Assembly (NCBI GenBank): GCA_016928995.1
Contig: JAFGJS010000030.1
Span: 41,458-105,457, forward strand
Source of the DNA: Candidatus Sumerlaeota bacterium
GTDB lineage: Bacteria > Sumerlaeota > Sumerlaeia > JAFGJS01
Length of the DNA: 64,000 nucleotides
Direction of reading: 5' to 3'
Shown here: piece after piece, positions 45,368 through 55,768 of the stretch
How positions within the stretch are numbered: the stretch's first letter is position 1
Layout of the letters: every line of letters starts with the position of its first letter
Position numbers and translations under genes: made by a program
The notes under the pieces: model-generated
The model's database searches: none
Told to the model about the DNA's origin: nothing
The model's input: only the letters and a program-made list of their open reading frames with translations

Positions 45368-47408
45368 TTTCGATTTCGTTCCATTGGAATTCGAAGAGTT
45401 TCGATCGTCCTGGAGCCGGACGGCGTGGCGAATCGCTTTGGCGCTTGCCGCCTTTGGGCTGCTGGCGACCAGTTTGTCTTACGCGTTGAATCCGCGAAGC
45501 GCCGTTCCGCTGCATTTGCATCTCCCGGCGCCATACAGTCTGATTATATTCACAGGATGCTTTTTTCTCGGTTTGGCTTCCCGGCGGTTGTTGACCGACG
45601 CGCTGCTCTTGATCGCGCCGCTGGCGGTTATGCCGTTGTATTCGATGACTGAGTTGGGTTTGCGCGCGGGGCTGGCCGGTCTGTTGCTGCGCGCGGCATG
45701 GCGTCCGCGCATGCTAAAGTCTTCCTGTGCGCTGACGCCCGCGTTGCTTTTCATGTGCGGCGTGACGCTGTTTTCTCTAGTTTTTAACCTGATTCAAACC
45801 AGCGGTTTCTTCAACGGATATCTTTGGCGCATGATCGCGCATTGCTCGGGCTGCAGCGTGGAACTGATGCAGGATTGCACGGAGAACGGTTTCACGACGG
45901 TGTTTGCCATGATCAACGCCACAGCCGTGTTTCATTTGGCGCTGTTTCGCGCGCAGGAGGGGGGCTTGCGCCGGATGATCGCCGCTTTGCTCATTGGCGC
46001 GCTCGGGGCCAGCGGTTTCGCGATCCTGCAATATTTTTTTCCCGTGGGACTGGTTGAATTTTACAGCGTGTCGGATCAAACGACACGAGTGAACGGCACG
46101 TTTACCGATCCGAATACACTGGGCACTTACTTGACACTGACAGCGGGGATTGGCGCGGCGAGCTGGTTCGGGCGCGGCGCGCTTGGTCCGCGCAAGCTGG
46201 GCGGCGCCGTGTTCATCGTCTCCGCAATCGCTGTGATCCTGACACGCAGCGACATCGCCTGGCTGGGGATGCTGCTGCTTATCGGTTGGATCGTGCTTTG
46301 GAGCTTTGTCAGCGCCGCCGGGCTGACCGTTTGGTTGCGCCGCCGCCGGATTCCGCTGCTGGCCGGCGTGATTCTGGCGTTTTTCGCGTGCTGGGCGCTG
46401 ATCATGCAGATCAATGTGACTGGCGACAATTTTTACACTGTGCTGGACTGGATGTATCAGGACAATTTCATCACGCGGCTGTTCCGCGGACGATTCGCCA
46501 TTTGGCGGCGTTGTCTGATGCTGATCGATCTGCATCCGTTTTGGGGCGTGCAGACGGGAAGGTTGTACATGGCGATTTCCGCGATGTGGGCGCCGGTGGC
46601 GAGCGAGTGGAATCCCATCTCCGAAAATGCGCACAATCAATTTCTGCAATACTGCACTGAACTCGGTCCGCTGGGCGGCCTGGGCGCTTTGCTGCTTTTC
46701 GTGTTGCCGTTCTGGCGCTTGATTCAACTCATGAGCGCCGAATCAGGGCCGCGGCGCATGGGATTCATCGCGCTGGGCGGCGGGTGGCTTGGATGCTGTC
46801 TGACGATGACCACCGGTCATCCGCTGATTGTCCGCGAAATGTTGTATGTTTTCGCGGCGGCCACGGCGTTGTTGTATTTACCCATCGAAGCGGACACGGG
46901 CGCGGCGCGGGAATCGGCCTTTCGCAAGATCGATCCCTGGCTGCCCGCCTGGGTTGCGTTGCTGCTGCTGCTGATTCCCCTGTCGGTCGATGCGTCGCGT
47001 TATACGGATTTCAGCGCTCAACTTTACGGCGCTTCGTGCTATGCGGATTATGATCAGCACATTCTCCGCGCTTGGCCCATGGACCGCGAGGTGCATATCC
47101 GCGGCTATAAGACCACGCCGTTGGTTCGTCTGGAAATCTTGCCGAAACTGGCCAGCCCCGAAGAGCCGCTGAACGTCACAGTTCGCATCGGCGATCAGGA
47201 ATGGAAGGAGGAATTAAGCGGCGGCGGATGGCGCACTTTAGATTGCCCGCTTTCGCGGAGCGTAATGGGCAAGCCGCTGGAGATGACCATCGCTTTTGAC
47301 CGATATTACTACGAGAAAAACGCCGATGGCGACCGTTCGGAATACGCCCCATACTACGCCGAGTTGCAGCGCATATTTCAAAATTTCAATTTTGAATCCC
47401 AGCCCTGA
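45342..47408 (+). CDS. O-antigen ligase-like membrane protein
   Basis: 688 aa from the ATG at 45342, which follows GGAGAAAG (the frame is open to 45288). About a dozen membrane helices. The ligase/polymerase loop is WNPISENAHNQFLQYCTELG (Asn-His-x-Asn... Glu-x-Gly type), and the earlier FTDPNTLGTYLTLTAG matches the Wzy_C/O-antigen ligase region. The last 170 residues (RYTDFSAQLYGASCYADYDQ onward) form a soluble extension. It is a second protein of this type, well outside the main polysaccharide locus, and overlaps the VKOR gene. Substrate unknown. Confidence 0.83.
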   Translation: MALSSMNPDFDFVPLEFEEFRSSWSRTAWRIALALAAFGLLATSLSYALNPRSAVPLHLHLPAPYSLIIFTGCFFLGLASRRLLTDALLLIAPLAVMPLYSMTELGLRAGLAGLLLRAAWRPRMLKSSCALTPALLFMCGVTLFSLVFNLIQTSGFFNGYLWRMIAHCSGCSVELMQDCTENGFTTVFAMINATAVFHLALFRAQEGGLRRMIAALLIGALGASGFAILQYFFPVGLVEFYSVSDQTTRVNGTFTDPNTLGTYLTLTAGIGAASWFGRGALGPRKLGGAVFIVSAIAVILTRSDIAWLGMLLLIGWIVLWSFVSAAGLTVWLRRRRIPLLAGVILAFFACWALIMQINVTGDNFYTVLDWMYQDNFITRLFRGRFAIWRRCLMLIDLHPFWGVQTGRLYMAISAMWAPVASEWNPISENAHNQFLQYCTELGPLGGLGALLLFVLPFWRLIQLMSAESGPRRMGFIALGGGWLGCCLTMTTGHPLIVREMLYVFAAATALLYLPIEADTGAARESAFRKIDPWLPAWVALLLLLIPLSVDASRYTDFSAQLYGASCYADYDQHILRAWPMDREVHIRGYKTTPLVRLEILPKLASPEEPLNVTVRIGDQEWKEELSGGGWRTLDCPLSRSVMGKPLEMTIAFDRYYYEKNADGDRSEYAPYYAELQRIFQNFNFESQP

Positions 47409-47439
47409 GCGTCTTCGTTCCAGCCCGTCTTCTTCATTG

Positions 47440-47592
47440 ATGACCGATTTCGGGGCAAAACCGCCGTACGGCCGAATTGCCCTTTGGTTGTTAATAGCCA
47501 TTGACATTCAAGGTTTGTGGCGGCATATTTTAATATTAATGGCTGCGTTGGCGGCCTTATACGAGCGACAGATCCTGTTGATTTCGTTCTAG
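47440..47592 (+). CDS. Possible small membrane protein
   Basis: A 50-codon frame upstream of ftsQ: a basic start (MTDFGAKPPYGR) then hydrophobic LWLLIAIDIQGLWRHILIL and AALAALYERQILLISF. It ends 3 bases before the ftsQ ATG, which could couple translation. No ribosome binding site is clear and no family is known, so it may be chance. Confidence 0.2.
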   Translation: MTDFGAKPPYGRIALWLLIAIDIQGLWRHILILMAALAALYERQILLISF

Positions 47593-47595
47593 CGA

Positions 47596-48471
47596 ATGCT
47601 CACGGTGCCGTTGATGACGTTGAATGATCGCACGCCTCCCAAACGGAGAAAACGCAGGCGGCCTTCCCGTCTGCGCCGGTCAGGAATGCGCTTGCACGAG
47701 CGTATTTTCGCCTGTTTTCGCTTTCTATTCAAAGCCGCTGTGATCTGCGCCGTGTTGGGCGTGGCGGGAGTTTTTGGCGCTCAGCTTTACGCTTATTTGT
47801 TCCGCTCGGAGCGATTTCTGCTGCGCAAGGTGGAGTTTTCCGGTGTGAATCTCCGCATTGAGCGCGAGCTGATACGTCTGAGCGAGTTGGATCTGGCGCA
47901 GGCGCCGCCCAACCTGATTTTATTGCGTAAATCCGAGCTCTCTCGGCTGTTGCTGCAACATCCCCGCGTCAAGTCGGTGGAACTGCACAAGAGCCTGCCC
48001 GACTCCTTGCATGTGAAAGTGCAGCTGCGTCAACCCGTGGCCGTGGTGATGGGCGATGCATTGTATTTGCTGGATCGTGAGGCGATGGTGATCGGACTGC
48101 TGCTGCCGGACGAGTCGCGGTATTACGATCTGCCATACATCACTGGTCTGCATCACAGCCAGGTGGCGCTTGGTGAGACGATCCAGCATGAATCGTTGAA
48201 TTGGACGCTGGCGGCGATCGATCAGCTCTCGCGCGTCAATCCTGCGTTGTTGAAGCGGTTTTCCGAGTTTTCATTCGAGCGCGGCGGCGTGATCACCGCG
48301 CGGTTGAAAGGCGGGTTGAAGGTGCTCTTCGGCCATCAGCCGCCGTTGGAAAAAATCGTCGCGCTGGAGCTCTTCCTGGAGAAATATCAGGCGGAAGCGA
48401 AGGATAGCAGCTACGTGGATTTGCGCTTCGACAATCAGATCGTCTATTTGCCCAAGTCCGCGCAGCCCTGA
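47596..48471 (+). CDS. ftsQ: Cell division protein FtsQ/DivIB
   Basis: 291-aa single-pass division protein. Very basic cytoplasmic N-terminus (KRRKRRRPSRLRRSG), one transmembrane helix (AAVICAVLGVAGVFGAQLYA), then POTRA (VEFSGVNLRIERELIRLSEL) and the FtsQ domain (HPRVKSVELHKSLPDSLHVK, VQLRQPVAVVMG). Recruits the divisome in the periplasm. Position directly before ftsA-ftsZ confirms the call. Start uncertain; an in-frame ATG at 47614 is an alternative. Confidence 0.88.
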   Translation: MLTVPLMTLNDRTPPKRRKRRRPSRLRRSGMRLHERIFACFRFLFKAAVICAVLGVAGVFGAQLYAYLFRSERFLLRKVEFSGVNLRIERELIRLSELDLAQAPPNLILLRKSELSRLLLQHPRVKSVELHKSLPDSLHVKVQLRQPVAVVMGDALYLLDREAMVIGLLLPDESRYYDLPYITGLHHSQVALGETIQHESLNWTLAAIDQLSRVNPALLKRFSEFSFERGGVITARLKGGLKVLFGHQPPLEKIVALELFLEKYQAEAKDSSYVDLRFDNQIVYLPKSAQP

Positions 48472-48583
48472 CGATATTCCTGAAGACGATGATGAAATAA
48501 ACTGCGGCGTCCAATTTTTTGGGCGCCGGATCTGCGCCGGAAGACGCTAAACGAACCGGCGCGCTGGATCCTGAGCGACACGC

Positions 48584-49825
48584 ATGAGTCCGAGTTCCGC
48601 ACATTCCGCCCCGATCGTCGCCGCGCTGGATATCGGCACGACGAAGATTTGCGCCATTATCGGATCGAGAGACGATGACGGTTCGATTCGCGTGCTGGGC
48701 ATTGGCGCGCATCCCTCGAAGGGGCTGGCGCGGGGCATGGTCGTTGATTTCGACGAGGCCGTCGAGAGCATCGAGAAGGCGGTCAGCCACGCCGAGCAGA
48801 TGGCCGGCTGCGTTGTAGAGGACGTCTATGTCGGCATCGCCGGCGGGCATATGGCCAGTTTCAACGCCGCGGCGGAAATTCAGATCGACAACGCCATGCG
48901 CGGAGTGGACGAGAAAGACATCGAGGCTGTCGTGGAACTGGCCCGGCGATCGATCGATCTGCCGAAAAATCACGAGATCATCCAATGCTTCCGCGAGGAA
49001 TACTTCTGCGACGGCGTGCCTATCGCCAATCCCGAAGATCGCAAATGCCACACTCTCCGGGTACGCTGCCATATCGTCACCGCCGCCGTGACTTCAGCCC
49101 AGAACATCGCGCACTGCGTGCAACTGGCCGGGCTGCGCGTGGCCGATTTGCTGGTGGAGAGCGTAGCCTCGGCGTATAGCGCGCTGAACGAAAACGAGAA
49201 AGAACTCGGCGTGCTGTTGATTGACATCGGCGGCGGCACGAGCGACCTGGCGGTGTATCAGGAGGGCAAAATCCGCCATTCCAGCTGCATCCCGTACGGC
49301 GGCGACGACATCACCAACGACATCCGCAAGGCGCTGAAGATTTCGCGTTTTGACGCGGAGAACCTGAAGAAGAAATCCGGCTGTTCCTATGCGCGGATGG
49401 TGCAGGATGATGAGGAGGTGGAGGTCAATGAAATCTTCAAGGAAAAGCGCTGCAAGGTCCAGCGGCGTTTTCTGGCGCAGGTGATCCAGGCCCGCTGCCA
49501 GGAGATTCTGCAGCGCTGCCTCGACGACGTGCGCGCATCGGAGACGCCTTTCACGGAAATCAGCGGCGTGGTGCTGACGGGCGGCTCGTCGCTGCTGGGA
49601 CGCCTGCCGGAACTGACCGAGCGGATGTGCGGATTGACCGTGAAAATCGGCCAGCCGCAGAATATTAAAGGCATGAGCAGCATCGTTTCCAGCCCGATTT
49701 ACTCCACGGGAATCGGCTTGCTGGCCTATGGATTGAAAAACCCGCCAAACCGGGAGTTGACAGGACTGCAGTTGGTGGACAAAATAAAGCTGTTTTTCCG
49801 GCGTTTGATCAATTGGTACGATTAA
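48584..49825 (+). CDS. ftsA: Cell division protein FtsA
   Basis: 413-aa actin-like protein that tethers FtsZ to the membrane. Phosphate-1 segment VAALDIGTTKICAIIG; the 1C subdomain region LGIGAHPSKGLARGMVVDFD; phosphate-2 LLIDIGGGTSDLAVYQEGKI; adenosine segment ISGVVLTGGSSLLGRLPELT. The C-terminus KIKLFFRRLINWYD is an amphipathic membrane-targeting helix with aromatic residues. Usual length. It lies between ftsQ and ftsZ in the typical dcw order; upstream mur genes are not in the window. Confidence 0.95.
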   Translation: MSPSSAHSAPIVAALDIGTTKICAIIGSRDDDGSIRVLGIGAHPSKGLARGMVVDFDEAVESIEKAVSHAEQMAGCVVEDVYVGIAGGHMASFNAAAEIQIDNAMRGVDEKDIEAVVELARRSIDLPKNHEIIQCFREEYFCDGVPIANPEDRKCHTLRVRCHIVTAAVTSAQNIAHCVQLAGLRVADLLVESVASAYSALNENEKELGVLLIDIGGGTSDLAVYQEGKIRHSSCIPYGGDDITNDIRKALKISRFDAENLKKKSGCSYARMVQDDEEVEVNEIFKEKRCKVQRRFLAQVIQARCQEILQRCLDDVRASETPFTEISGVVLTGGSSLLGRLPELTERMCGLTVKIGQPQNIKGMSSIVSSPIYSTGIGLLAYGLKNPPNRELTGLQLVDKIKLFFRRLINWYD

Positions 49826-49885
49826 CGGCCATTATTCTAAAAAGACCTCCATCCGGCGATCCGGTTGCGAGAGGGAGACAGTGTC

Positions 49886-51241
49886 ATGACGGACGTCCCG
49901 TTTGAAGTGGTCAGCGACGAACCGCGCGCGGCGGTGATCAAGGTCATCGGCTCCGGCGGCGGCGGCTCCAACGCCGTGGACAGCATGATCAAGCACGGCA
50001 TCGACTCCGTCGAGTATTTCGTGGTGAACACGGATGCGAAGGCGCTGAGCCGTTCGATGTGTCAGAACAAGATTCAGATCGGCGTGGAGATCACCAACGG
50101 TCTTGGCTCCGGCGGCGATCCGGCCGTGGGCAAGACTTCCGCCGAGGCGGCCGAGAATCAGCTGCGCGAAGCGCTGGCCGGCGCCGACATGGTTTTCCTC
50201 ACGGCCGGGTTGGGCGGCGGCACGGGCACGGGCGCGAGTCCGGTCATCGCGCGCATCGCCAAGGAGATCGGCGCGCTGACCGTTGCGATCATGACGAAGC
50301 CGTTTCGCTTTGAAGGTCCGCAGCGCATGCGCAGGGCGATGCAAGGCGTGGAGCAGCTACGGGAGTTCGTCGACACGCTGATCCTGATCAGCAACGACCG
50401 GCTGCTGGAAGTGATCGACCGCTCGGCCACGCTGGTGGACGCGTTCAACATCGCCAACGGCGTGCTCTGCCAGGGCGTGCAGAGCATCAGCGACCTGATC
50501 AGCGAGCCGGGATTGATCAACGTGGATTTCGCCGACGTGCGCACGATCATGGGCGGCACGCATGGCGCCGTGATGGGCATCGGCGTCGGCCGCGGAGACG
50601 ATCGCGCCGTGGAGGCTGTAAACAAAGCCTGCGCCAGTCCGCTGCTCGACAAGATTGTGATCGACGGCGCGCGCGGCGTGCTGATCAGCATCTGCGGCGG
50701 ACCGGAACTCAAACTGCTCGAAGTCAACGAGGCCATGACGCTGGTCTACGAAAAGGCCGATCCCGAGGCGAACATCATCTTCGGCGCCGTGATCGATGAG
50801 AAAATGAAGGACGAGGTGCGCGTGACGATCATCGCCACGGGTTTCCTGGATGACGAAGCCGACGCCTTGCCCGGAAAATCGAAATACGCCGCGCCTCAAG
50901 CGCAAGCGAAATCCTCCGAGGTTCAGGACGAAGCGCCGCGACAGCCGCTGAAGTCCCCCACCTCTCCTGTCTCGCTGAAATCGAAACTGGAGTCGATGAT
51001 CGGCAAAGAGGCTTCGCCGCAACCGAACGCCAAGGCTCGTCCGGAAGCTCCCAAAACAAAGGAAACCGATACATCCTCCGTTCCAACTCCGACGCCTTCC
51101 GATGTGAAAATCGGCACGGCGGAGATCGAGATGGATTTCACGGATGAGGATGAAGAGAGCCCGCAAGAATCCAAGCAGGCCTCGGACAATGAGGATCCGG
51201 ACATCCCGGCTTATCTGCGCAACAAGGACCTACTGGACTGA
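49886..51241 (+). CDS. ftsZ: Cell division protein FtsZ
   Basis: 451-aa tubulin-like GTPase that builds the division ring. AVIKVIGSGGGGSNAVDSMI at the N-terminus, tubulin signature LGGGTGTGASPVIA, and the T7-type region NVDFADVRTIMGGTHGAVMG. After residue 330 a long, variable linker rich in Ala, Pro, Ser and Glu leads to the C-terminal tail NEDPDIPAYLRNKDLLD, which holds the D-I-P-A-x-L-R peptide bound by FtsA. The frame starts at a TTG (49865), but the ATG at 49886 follows a GAGAGGGAG and is preferred. Confidence 0.96.
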   Translation: MTDVPFEVVSDEPRAAVIKVIGSGGGGSNAVDSMIKHGIDSVEYFVVNTDAKALSRSMCQNKIQIGVEITNGLGSGGDPAVGKTSAEAAENQLREALAGADMVFLTAGLGGGTGTGASPVIARIAKEIGALTVAIMTKPFRFEGPQRMRRAMQGVEQLREFVDTLILISNDRLLEVIDRSATLVDAFNIANGVLCQGVQSISDLISEPGLINVDFADVRTIMGGTHGAVMGIGVGRGDDRAVEAVNKACASPLLDKIVIDGARGVLISICGGPELKLLEVNEAMTLVYEKADPEANIIFGAVIDEKMKDEVRVTIIATGFLDDEADALPGKSKYAAPQAQAKSSEVQDEAPRQPLKSPTSPVSLKSKLESMIGKEASPQPNAKARPEAPKTKETDTSSVPTPTPSDVKIGTAEIEMDFTDEDEESPQESKQASDNEDPDIPAYLRNKDLLD

Positions 51242-51260
51242 CGCGTCGCTATGGAGCGAG

Positions 51261-54200
51261 ATGCTGCGGACACATTTCAATAAAGCGAAACATAAAAGAG
51301 CGCTTTTTACGCGGCTTGCTATCGCGCTCTTTCTGCCATTGCTGGCGGCTCATACGCTGGCGCTGGATTGGACCAGCGCCAGCGTTCGCACGTTCGAGGC
51401 GAATGGCGAGCTTTATGCATACGTCACGCAGTACGGGGATTTTTTCCTTAAAGGAAAACTGCGTGAGTTTTCGGACGTGCCGGATACCCCGCCGGATGAT
51501 TGTTTCGTTTTTTTTGATTCATCTCCGCTCGCCGTCATCAATGCCGCCACGGGCGATTTATCGTTGCGGGGCAAGGTGATTCATCAACCCTATATTGTCG
51601 ATAACCAGTCGTTGAAGTTAAAATACTATAATCGGGACAATGAGATTGTCGCGGCGTTCTCCGAACAGGGCGATCTGTACTTACGGGGGCATGTATTATG
51701 TGACAATGAATATCAGGACAGCTCGTTATCTCCCGATGTGCTGTTCGCTCAACGATCCCTATCCGTGCGGCTTCGCTGCGAGAATCAAATCAATCCAGAC
51801 TGTGTAGATCCAAATACTCTACCGCGCTTGTCATGGACGGTGGACTACAATCACCTCGTGCAGCCTGGCTTGAGCGACATCGTTCAAACCGGATATGAAA
51901 TACGAGTCTATCACAATGCGATATTGATGGCGATGGACGGCCTTGGAGCGTTGGGCTTCAAATTAAATACATATCTTTATCAGCAGCGGAACGACGATAC
52001 GTTTCAATCTGTTAATATACCATTGAACATCAACGAGTTGATTCCAGGAAAAAGATACTATTGGAAGGCGATTATTTCATATTCCGCCAAAATCAATGGC
52101 GCGCCAGTTAAGTTTCAATTAGATAGTTATCAAAGCAATCTGTATTATACTGCACGCGAAAGCCGGGAATCCTGGTTCGAAACGGGATTGCAGCATAGTA
52201 CAACATCAACGCTGACGGCTGATAATGACTGGTGCATCGGCGACAATGATCCGATTGAATGGCTTGGCGCCGCCAAGCCCAGCGACGAATTCAAGCGCAT
52301 TGATCGCTTGGGCGTGAAGTCGGAATATTATGCGTTCAATGCGGATAAGGATGCCGATGATCCGGAGAATAAAGGTTATCCGCATTATTTCATTCTGGAC
52401 ATGGCCCGGCGGCAGGACAGTATAAAAGAAATACATCTCTATCCTGCGCAGTGGTTTCGATACAAAGCCAATAAACTCCAACTCGAAAACGGCCGGCGTC
52501 ACAAGGATTTTCTCAATCAGTATTTCCTGTTTCCCATAACGCATGACATGGATCAATCGGGCCATTTAAAGATACAATCGGCGCGCGATGAGACATCGTC
52601 CTTTAGGGTGGTCGGCGATTATCAGGTCATCGCGCCGAACGAAAATCAGCCTTATGCCAAGATTGTATTTCAAGACGCCCTGGACGGCGTGCGATACATT
52701 AAATTGTCCTTCTGTAAACTTGCCAAAGCCGGAGACGGAGCTTACGGAGTCGCATTCGCTGAGATTGAGGCGTATAAGCAGGGCGCTACGGCGACAAATC
52801 CTGCAGCATATGCCAAGAACAATAATATATTATTGAATGAGAATGATGATCCATCCGGACCGATTGTTATTTGTTATTCCGGATTTTATAACCTTGATCC
52901 GGCTACGCCATCAGAGGCGGCGCAATACGATATTTCCCGGACGCAGTTTCCCTATCCGGCCCAATGGGATCCGCGAAACGCCAATGATGGAACGCGTATT
53001 ACCACTGCATATCCCGGCGGATCGGTTGTGTTTAGAAGAAAGTTGCCGCCACCGGTCGATCCCGGCAGACAGTATTTATATATCTCTGCCTTAGGATTGT
53101 ACGAGGCCTTTATTGTGCAGATGAATGAGGCGGGCGGAATTGATCACATCGTTCGGATCGGCGATAATCAATTGGCTCCGGAATGGACTGATTATAAATC
53201 GCGCGTTCAATATCAGAAATACGATATAACCGGCATGTTGTCCGGAGAGAACGATTATATTTATGTGACGCTTGTGGATGGCTGGTATGCGGGGCTGCAA
53301 GGCCCGATGGAATGGCGCCGTAGTTACGGCGAGTCGCCGAAGTTTATTATGCAGATTCGTAATTATGATGAGAACAAAGATCTGGCGCCAGGCGCACCGT
53401 GGTGTATATCGCATAGCGGTTCTCGCAAGCTGGGCGACGAGTCAAGGGGCGCCTGGGAGGTCGCGTATAACGGGCCGATTCGCGCGTTTTGTCATTATCG
53501 CGGCGAGGTTTGGGACGAGGACAAGGCTGACTTCAATAACTTGATCTTTACGACAAACGGGATCGAATCCTGGCCGGTTACGGATGTCAATTCACGTGCG
53601 AAGCCGATCGTGAAAATGCAGCAGGAGTATCGCCATCGCGATGGCTTGGAATCAAATCCATATGATATTAATTATTTCGCTGAGGAAGATTTGCATCACT
53701 CTATATCGTTGCAACCACAATCGTATCCGCCGATGAAATTCACGCAACTCATGACGCCGGTCCGTCCCGCCTGGCGGCAGGATGACGGCGCCTGGGTGTT
53801 TGACTTTGGGCAAAATATCGTGGGACGGCCCAGAATGAGATACACTGTTCCGGCAAACACGTTTTCCGAAGTTGGCATCGTTTTCGCGGATTTCCTGAGT
53901 CAGGAGGGCGAGAAGAATAAGATCTATCTTGCATGCAACAAAGGCAATTACGCGATGGATCTATGCAAGAAAGATAATTCGCAAGGCGCTGAACCTTATA
54001 TCGTCGATTTTCAGCCGCGGTTTTCCCGGCATCCGTTTCGATACATGGCGGTGTATGGCTTGGAAGAGACGCCTGCCGCCGATCCAAACTTTATTATTGA
54101 AGCCTATGCGTTGCATAACGCCCTTGAACGGACGATTGATTTCGAGTGCTCCTCGCGGGATCTTAATCAATTGATGCGCAATATCATGTGGACGCAACGA

Positions 54201-55724
54201 AACGCGCTGATGGGGATGGTCGCCGATTGCAGCAATCGGCAGGAGGCGCTGAGTTATGCGAATAACAATTTCATGCAGACGTCGATGTATAATATGAACA
54301 TGGCGCCGCTTTACCGGAAAGTGTTGGGCGACTTTTTCGACACTCGCAGAGGGACCGAGTTTTCATTGTTCGCGCCAACGGTGTCGCGCAATCATTTCAT
54401 GTGGAATTTTCACGGATGGTCGGATGGCGTGTTTGAAATCCCCTATTATTTATATGTTAATTATGGCGATGATGAAGCTATCCAAAGTGATAGTATTTTC
54501 GATGGATTCAGGGATTATCTGGATCATGTATTAAGCGAGAATACAGGGCTGATTAGTTATAATGAAGATACGTTGTGGGACCCGGGGTATTATTATTCCC
54601 GGCATTTTTTCGCCAGCGATTGGTTGAATGAATCATCGATATATACGACGCCATCCGTGAAAAACGGCTGGGGCGATCATCTCGGGCCGCCCACGAGCCA
54701 AAGCGCCACTGACTATGAACTGACCGGGATGGCGTTCATCGCGGATGATTGCCGCAAAATGCACCTGATGGATTTGATTAAAAACGGGTCGCAGAGCCTT
54801 GAAGGCAGCGTTCGATTGCATGCGACGTATGGCGAGCTGTTTGAGCGCATAAAGGCCGTTTTTAAGCAATGGTACACGCCCGATTCAATCGCCAGCGGCC
54901 ACGTGCGCAACAGCAAAACGGATAACAGCCTTGTCCATACGCAAGGGGCGTATGCGCTGCCAGTGTTCTTGGGGCTGCTTGACGACGTTTCCGGGATTTA
55001 TGCACTCCGGCTGGCGCAGATTATCATGAACTGCCGATATGACCCTGCGTTGAATCAACATCTGACCACGGGCAATCACGGCGCCTGGCGGACGATGCGC
55101 GTCCTTGGGGATTCCGGCCAGTTCGCCGCGGCTTATGCGGCGTTGTTTCAGCGCGGTTGTCCGGGGTGGCTGTATATGATCGATCAGGGCGCGACAACGG
55201 TTTGGGAGCGTTGGGATACGATGCTGGAAGACCGGACAACGAGCGATTCCGGCTATCCGGTTCCCTTTGCGCGGCCGGTGATGAATTCCGCCAGTCATCC
55301 GATGTTTTGCGGCGTGGGCGAATTTATTTACCGTTATATCGGCGGATTGCATCCGGACGAGGAACTGATCAATGATAATGGCGAGTCGCGCAATGTTCAG
55401 GGGTATAAAGAGTTTATGGTGAAATTCAGGCCGTCCGTGGAGCATGGCCTGACTCGCGCGCGGACCGAATATCAATCGGCTCATGGGCGTATCGTGATTC
55501 AATGGGAGTTGCAGGGCGCGACGGATGACAGCGAGTTGCGCTTGAATGTCGCTGTTCCGCCGAATGCATCGGCGAAAATCTGCATGCCTGCTCCCGGCGG
55601 CGCCAATTATATCGTCACGGATCAAGCGAAGCACCAATTCGCTTCTGGCGGTATGGATGAAGATTATCTGGAGTTTACGGTGGGATCTGGGCGTCACGAG
55701 TTTATCCGCGCGTTAGTTCCTTAG
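51261..55724 (+). CDS. Large secreted GH78-like alpha-L-rhamnosidase
   Basis: 1487 aa with a signal peptide (RLAIALFLPLLAAHTLA). Beta-sandwich modules fill the first 850 residues. The catalytic part has GAWVFDFGQNIVGRPRMRYT, typical of bacterial rhamnosidases, then the (alpha/alpha)6 barrel region NQLMRNIMWTQRNALMGMVA and ALFQRGCPGWLYMIDQGATT (WxxM...G). At the acid-residue site the protein reads ADCSNRQEALSYANNNF: Asp989 and Glu995 are kept, but the later Asp of family members aligns with Asn1002. It would release rhamnose from polysaccharide outside the cytoplasm if active. GGAGCGAG precedes the ATG. Unexpectedly it follows ftsZ by 19 bases. Confidence 0.8.
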   Translation: MLRTHFNKAKHKRALFTRLAIALFLPLLAAHTLALDWTSASVRTFEANGELYAYVTQYGDFFLKGKLREFSDVPDTPPDDCFVFFDSSPLAVINAATGDLSLRGKVIHQPYIVDNQSLKLKYYNRDNEIVAAFSEQGDLYLRGHVLCDNEYQDSSLSPDVLFAQRSLSVRLRCENQINPDCVDPNTLPRLSWTVDYNHLVQPGLSDIVQTGYEIRVYHNAILMAMDGLGALGFKLNTYLYQQRNDDTFQSVNIPLNINELIPGKRYYWKAIISYSAKINGAPVKFQLDSYQSNLYYTARESRESWFETGLQHSTTSTLTADNDWCIGDNDPIEWLGAAKPSDEFKRIDRLGVKSEYYAFNADKDADDPENKGYPHYFILDMARRQDSIKEIHLYPAQWFRYKANKLQLENGRRHKDFLNQYFLFPITHDMDQSGHLKIQSARDETSSFRVVGDYQVIAPNENQPYAKIVFQDALDGVRYIKLSFCKLAKAGDGAYGVAFAEIEAYKQGATATNPAAYAKNNNILLNENDDPSGPIVICYSGFYNLDPATPSEAAQYDISRTQFPYPAQWDPRNANDGTRITTAYPGGSVVFRRKLPPPVDPGRQYLYISALGLYEAFIVQMNEAGGIDHIVRIGDNQLAPEWTDYKSRVQYQKYDITGMLSGENDYIYVTLVDGWYAGLQGPMEWRRSYGESPKFIMQIRNYDENKDLAPGAPWCISHSGSRKLGDESRGAWEVAYNGPIRAFCHYRGEVWDEDKADFNNLIFTTNGIESWPVTDVNSRAKPIVKMQQEYRHRDGLESNPYDINYFAEEDLHHSISLQPQSYPPMKFTQLMTPVRPAWRQDDGAWVFDFGQNIVGRPRMRYTVPANTFSEVGIVFADFLSQEGEKNKIYLACNKGNYAMDLCKKDNSQGAEPYIVDFQPRFSRHPFRYMAVYGLEETPAADPNFIIEAYALHNALERTIDFECSSRDLNQLMRNIMWTQRNALMGMVADCSNRQEALSYANNNFMQTSMYNMNMAPLYRKVLGDFFDTRRGTEFSLFAPTVSRNHFMWNFHGWSDGVFEIPYYLYVNYGDDEAIQSDSIFDGFRDYLDHVLSENTGLISYNEDTLWDPGYYYSRHFFASDWLNESSIYTTPSVKNGWGDHLGPPTSQSATDYELTGMAFIADDCRKMHLMDLIKNGSQSLEGSVRLHATYGELFERIKAVFKQWYTPDSIASGHVRNSKTDNSLVHTQGAYALPVFLGLLDDVSGIYALRLAQIIMNCRYDPALNQHLTTGNHGAWRTMRVLGDSGQFAAAYAALFQRGCPGWLYMIDQGATTVWERWDTMLEDRTTSDSGYPVPFARPVMNSASHPMFCGVGEFIYRYIGGLHPDEELINDNGESRNVQGYKEFMVKFRPSVEHGLTRARTEYQSAHGRIVIQWELQGATDDSELRLNVAVPPNASAKICMPAPGGANYIVTDQAKHQFASGGMDEDYLEFTVGSGRHEFIRALVP

Positions 55725-55752
55725 CATGAAAAGGCAGTGAAGGTTTTCATGC
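55724..55752. terminator. Weak hairpin between convergent genes
   Basis: GCATGAAAA (55724-55732) pairs with TTTTCATGC (55744-55752) across an 11-base loop. It separates the converging rhamnosidase and gspB genes. No strong U-tract follows on either strand, so termination is only possible. Confidence 0.35.
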
Positions 55753-55768
55753 GCTTTGGCGCGTCAGC

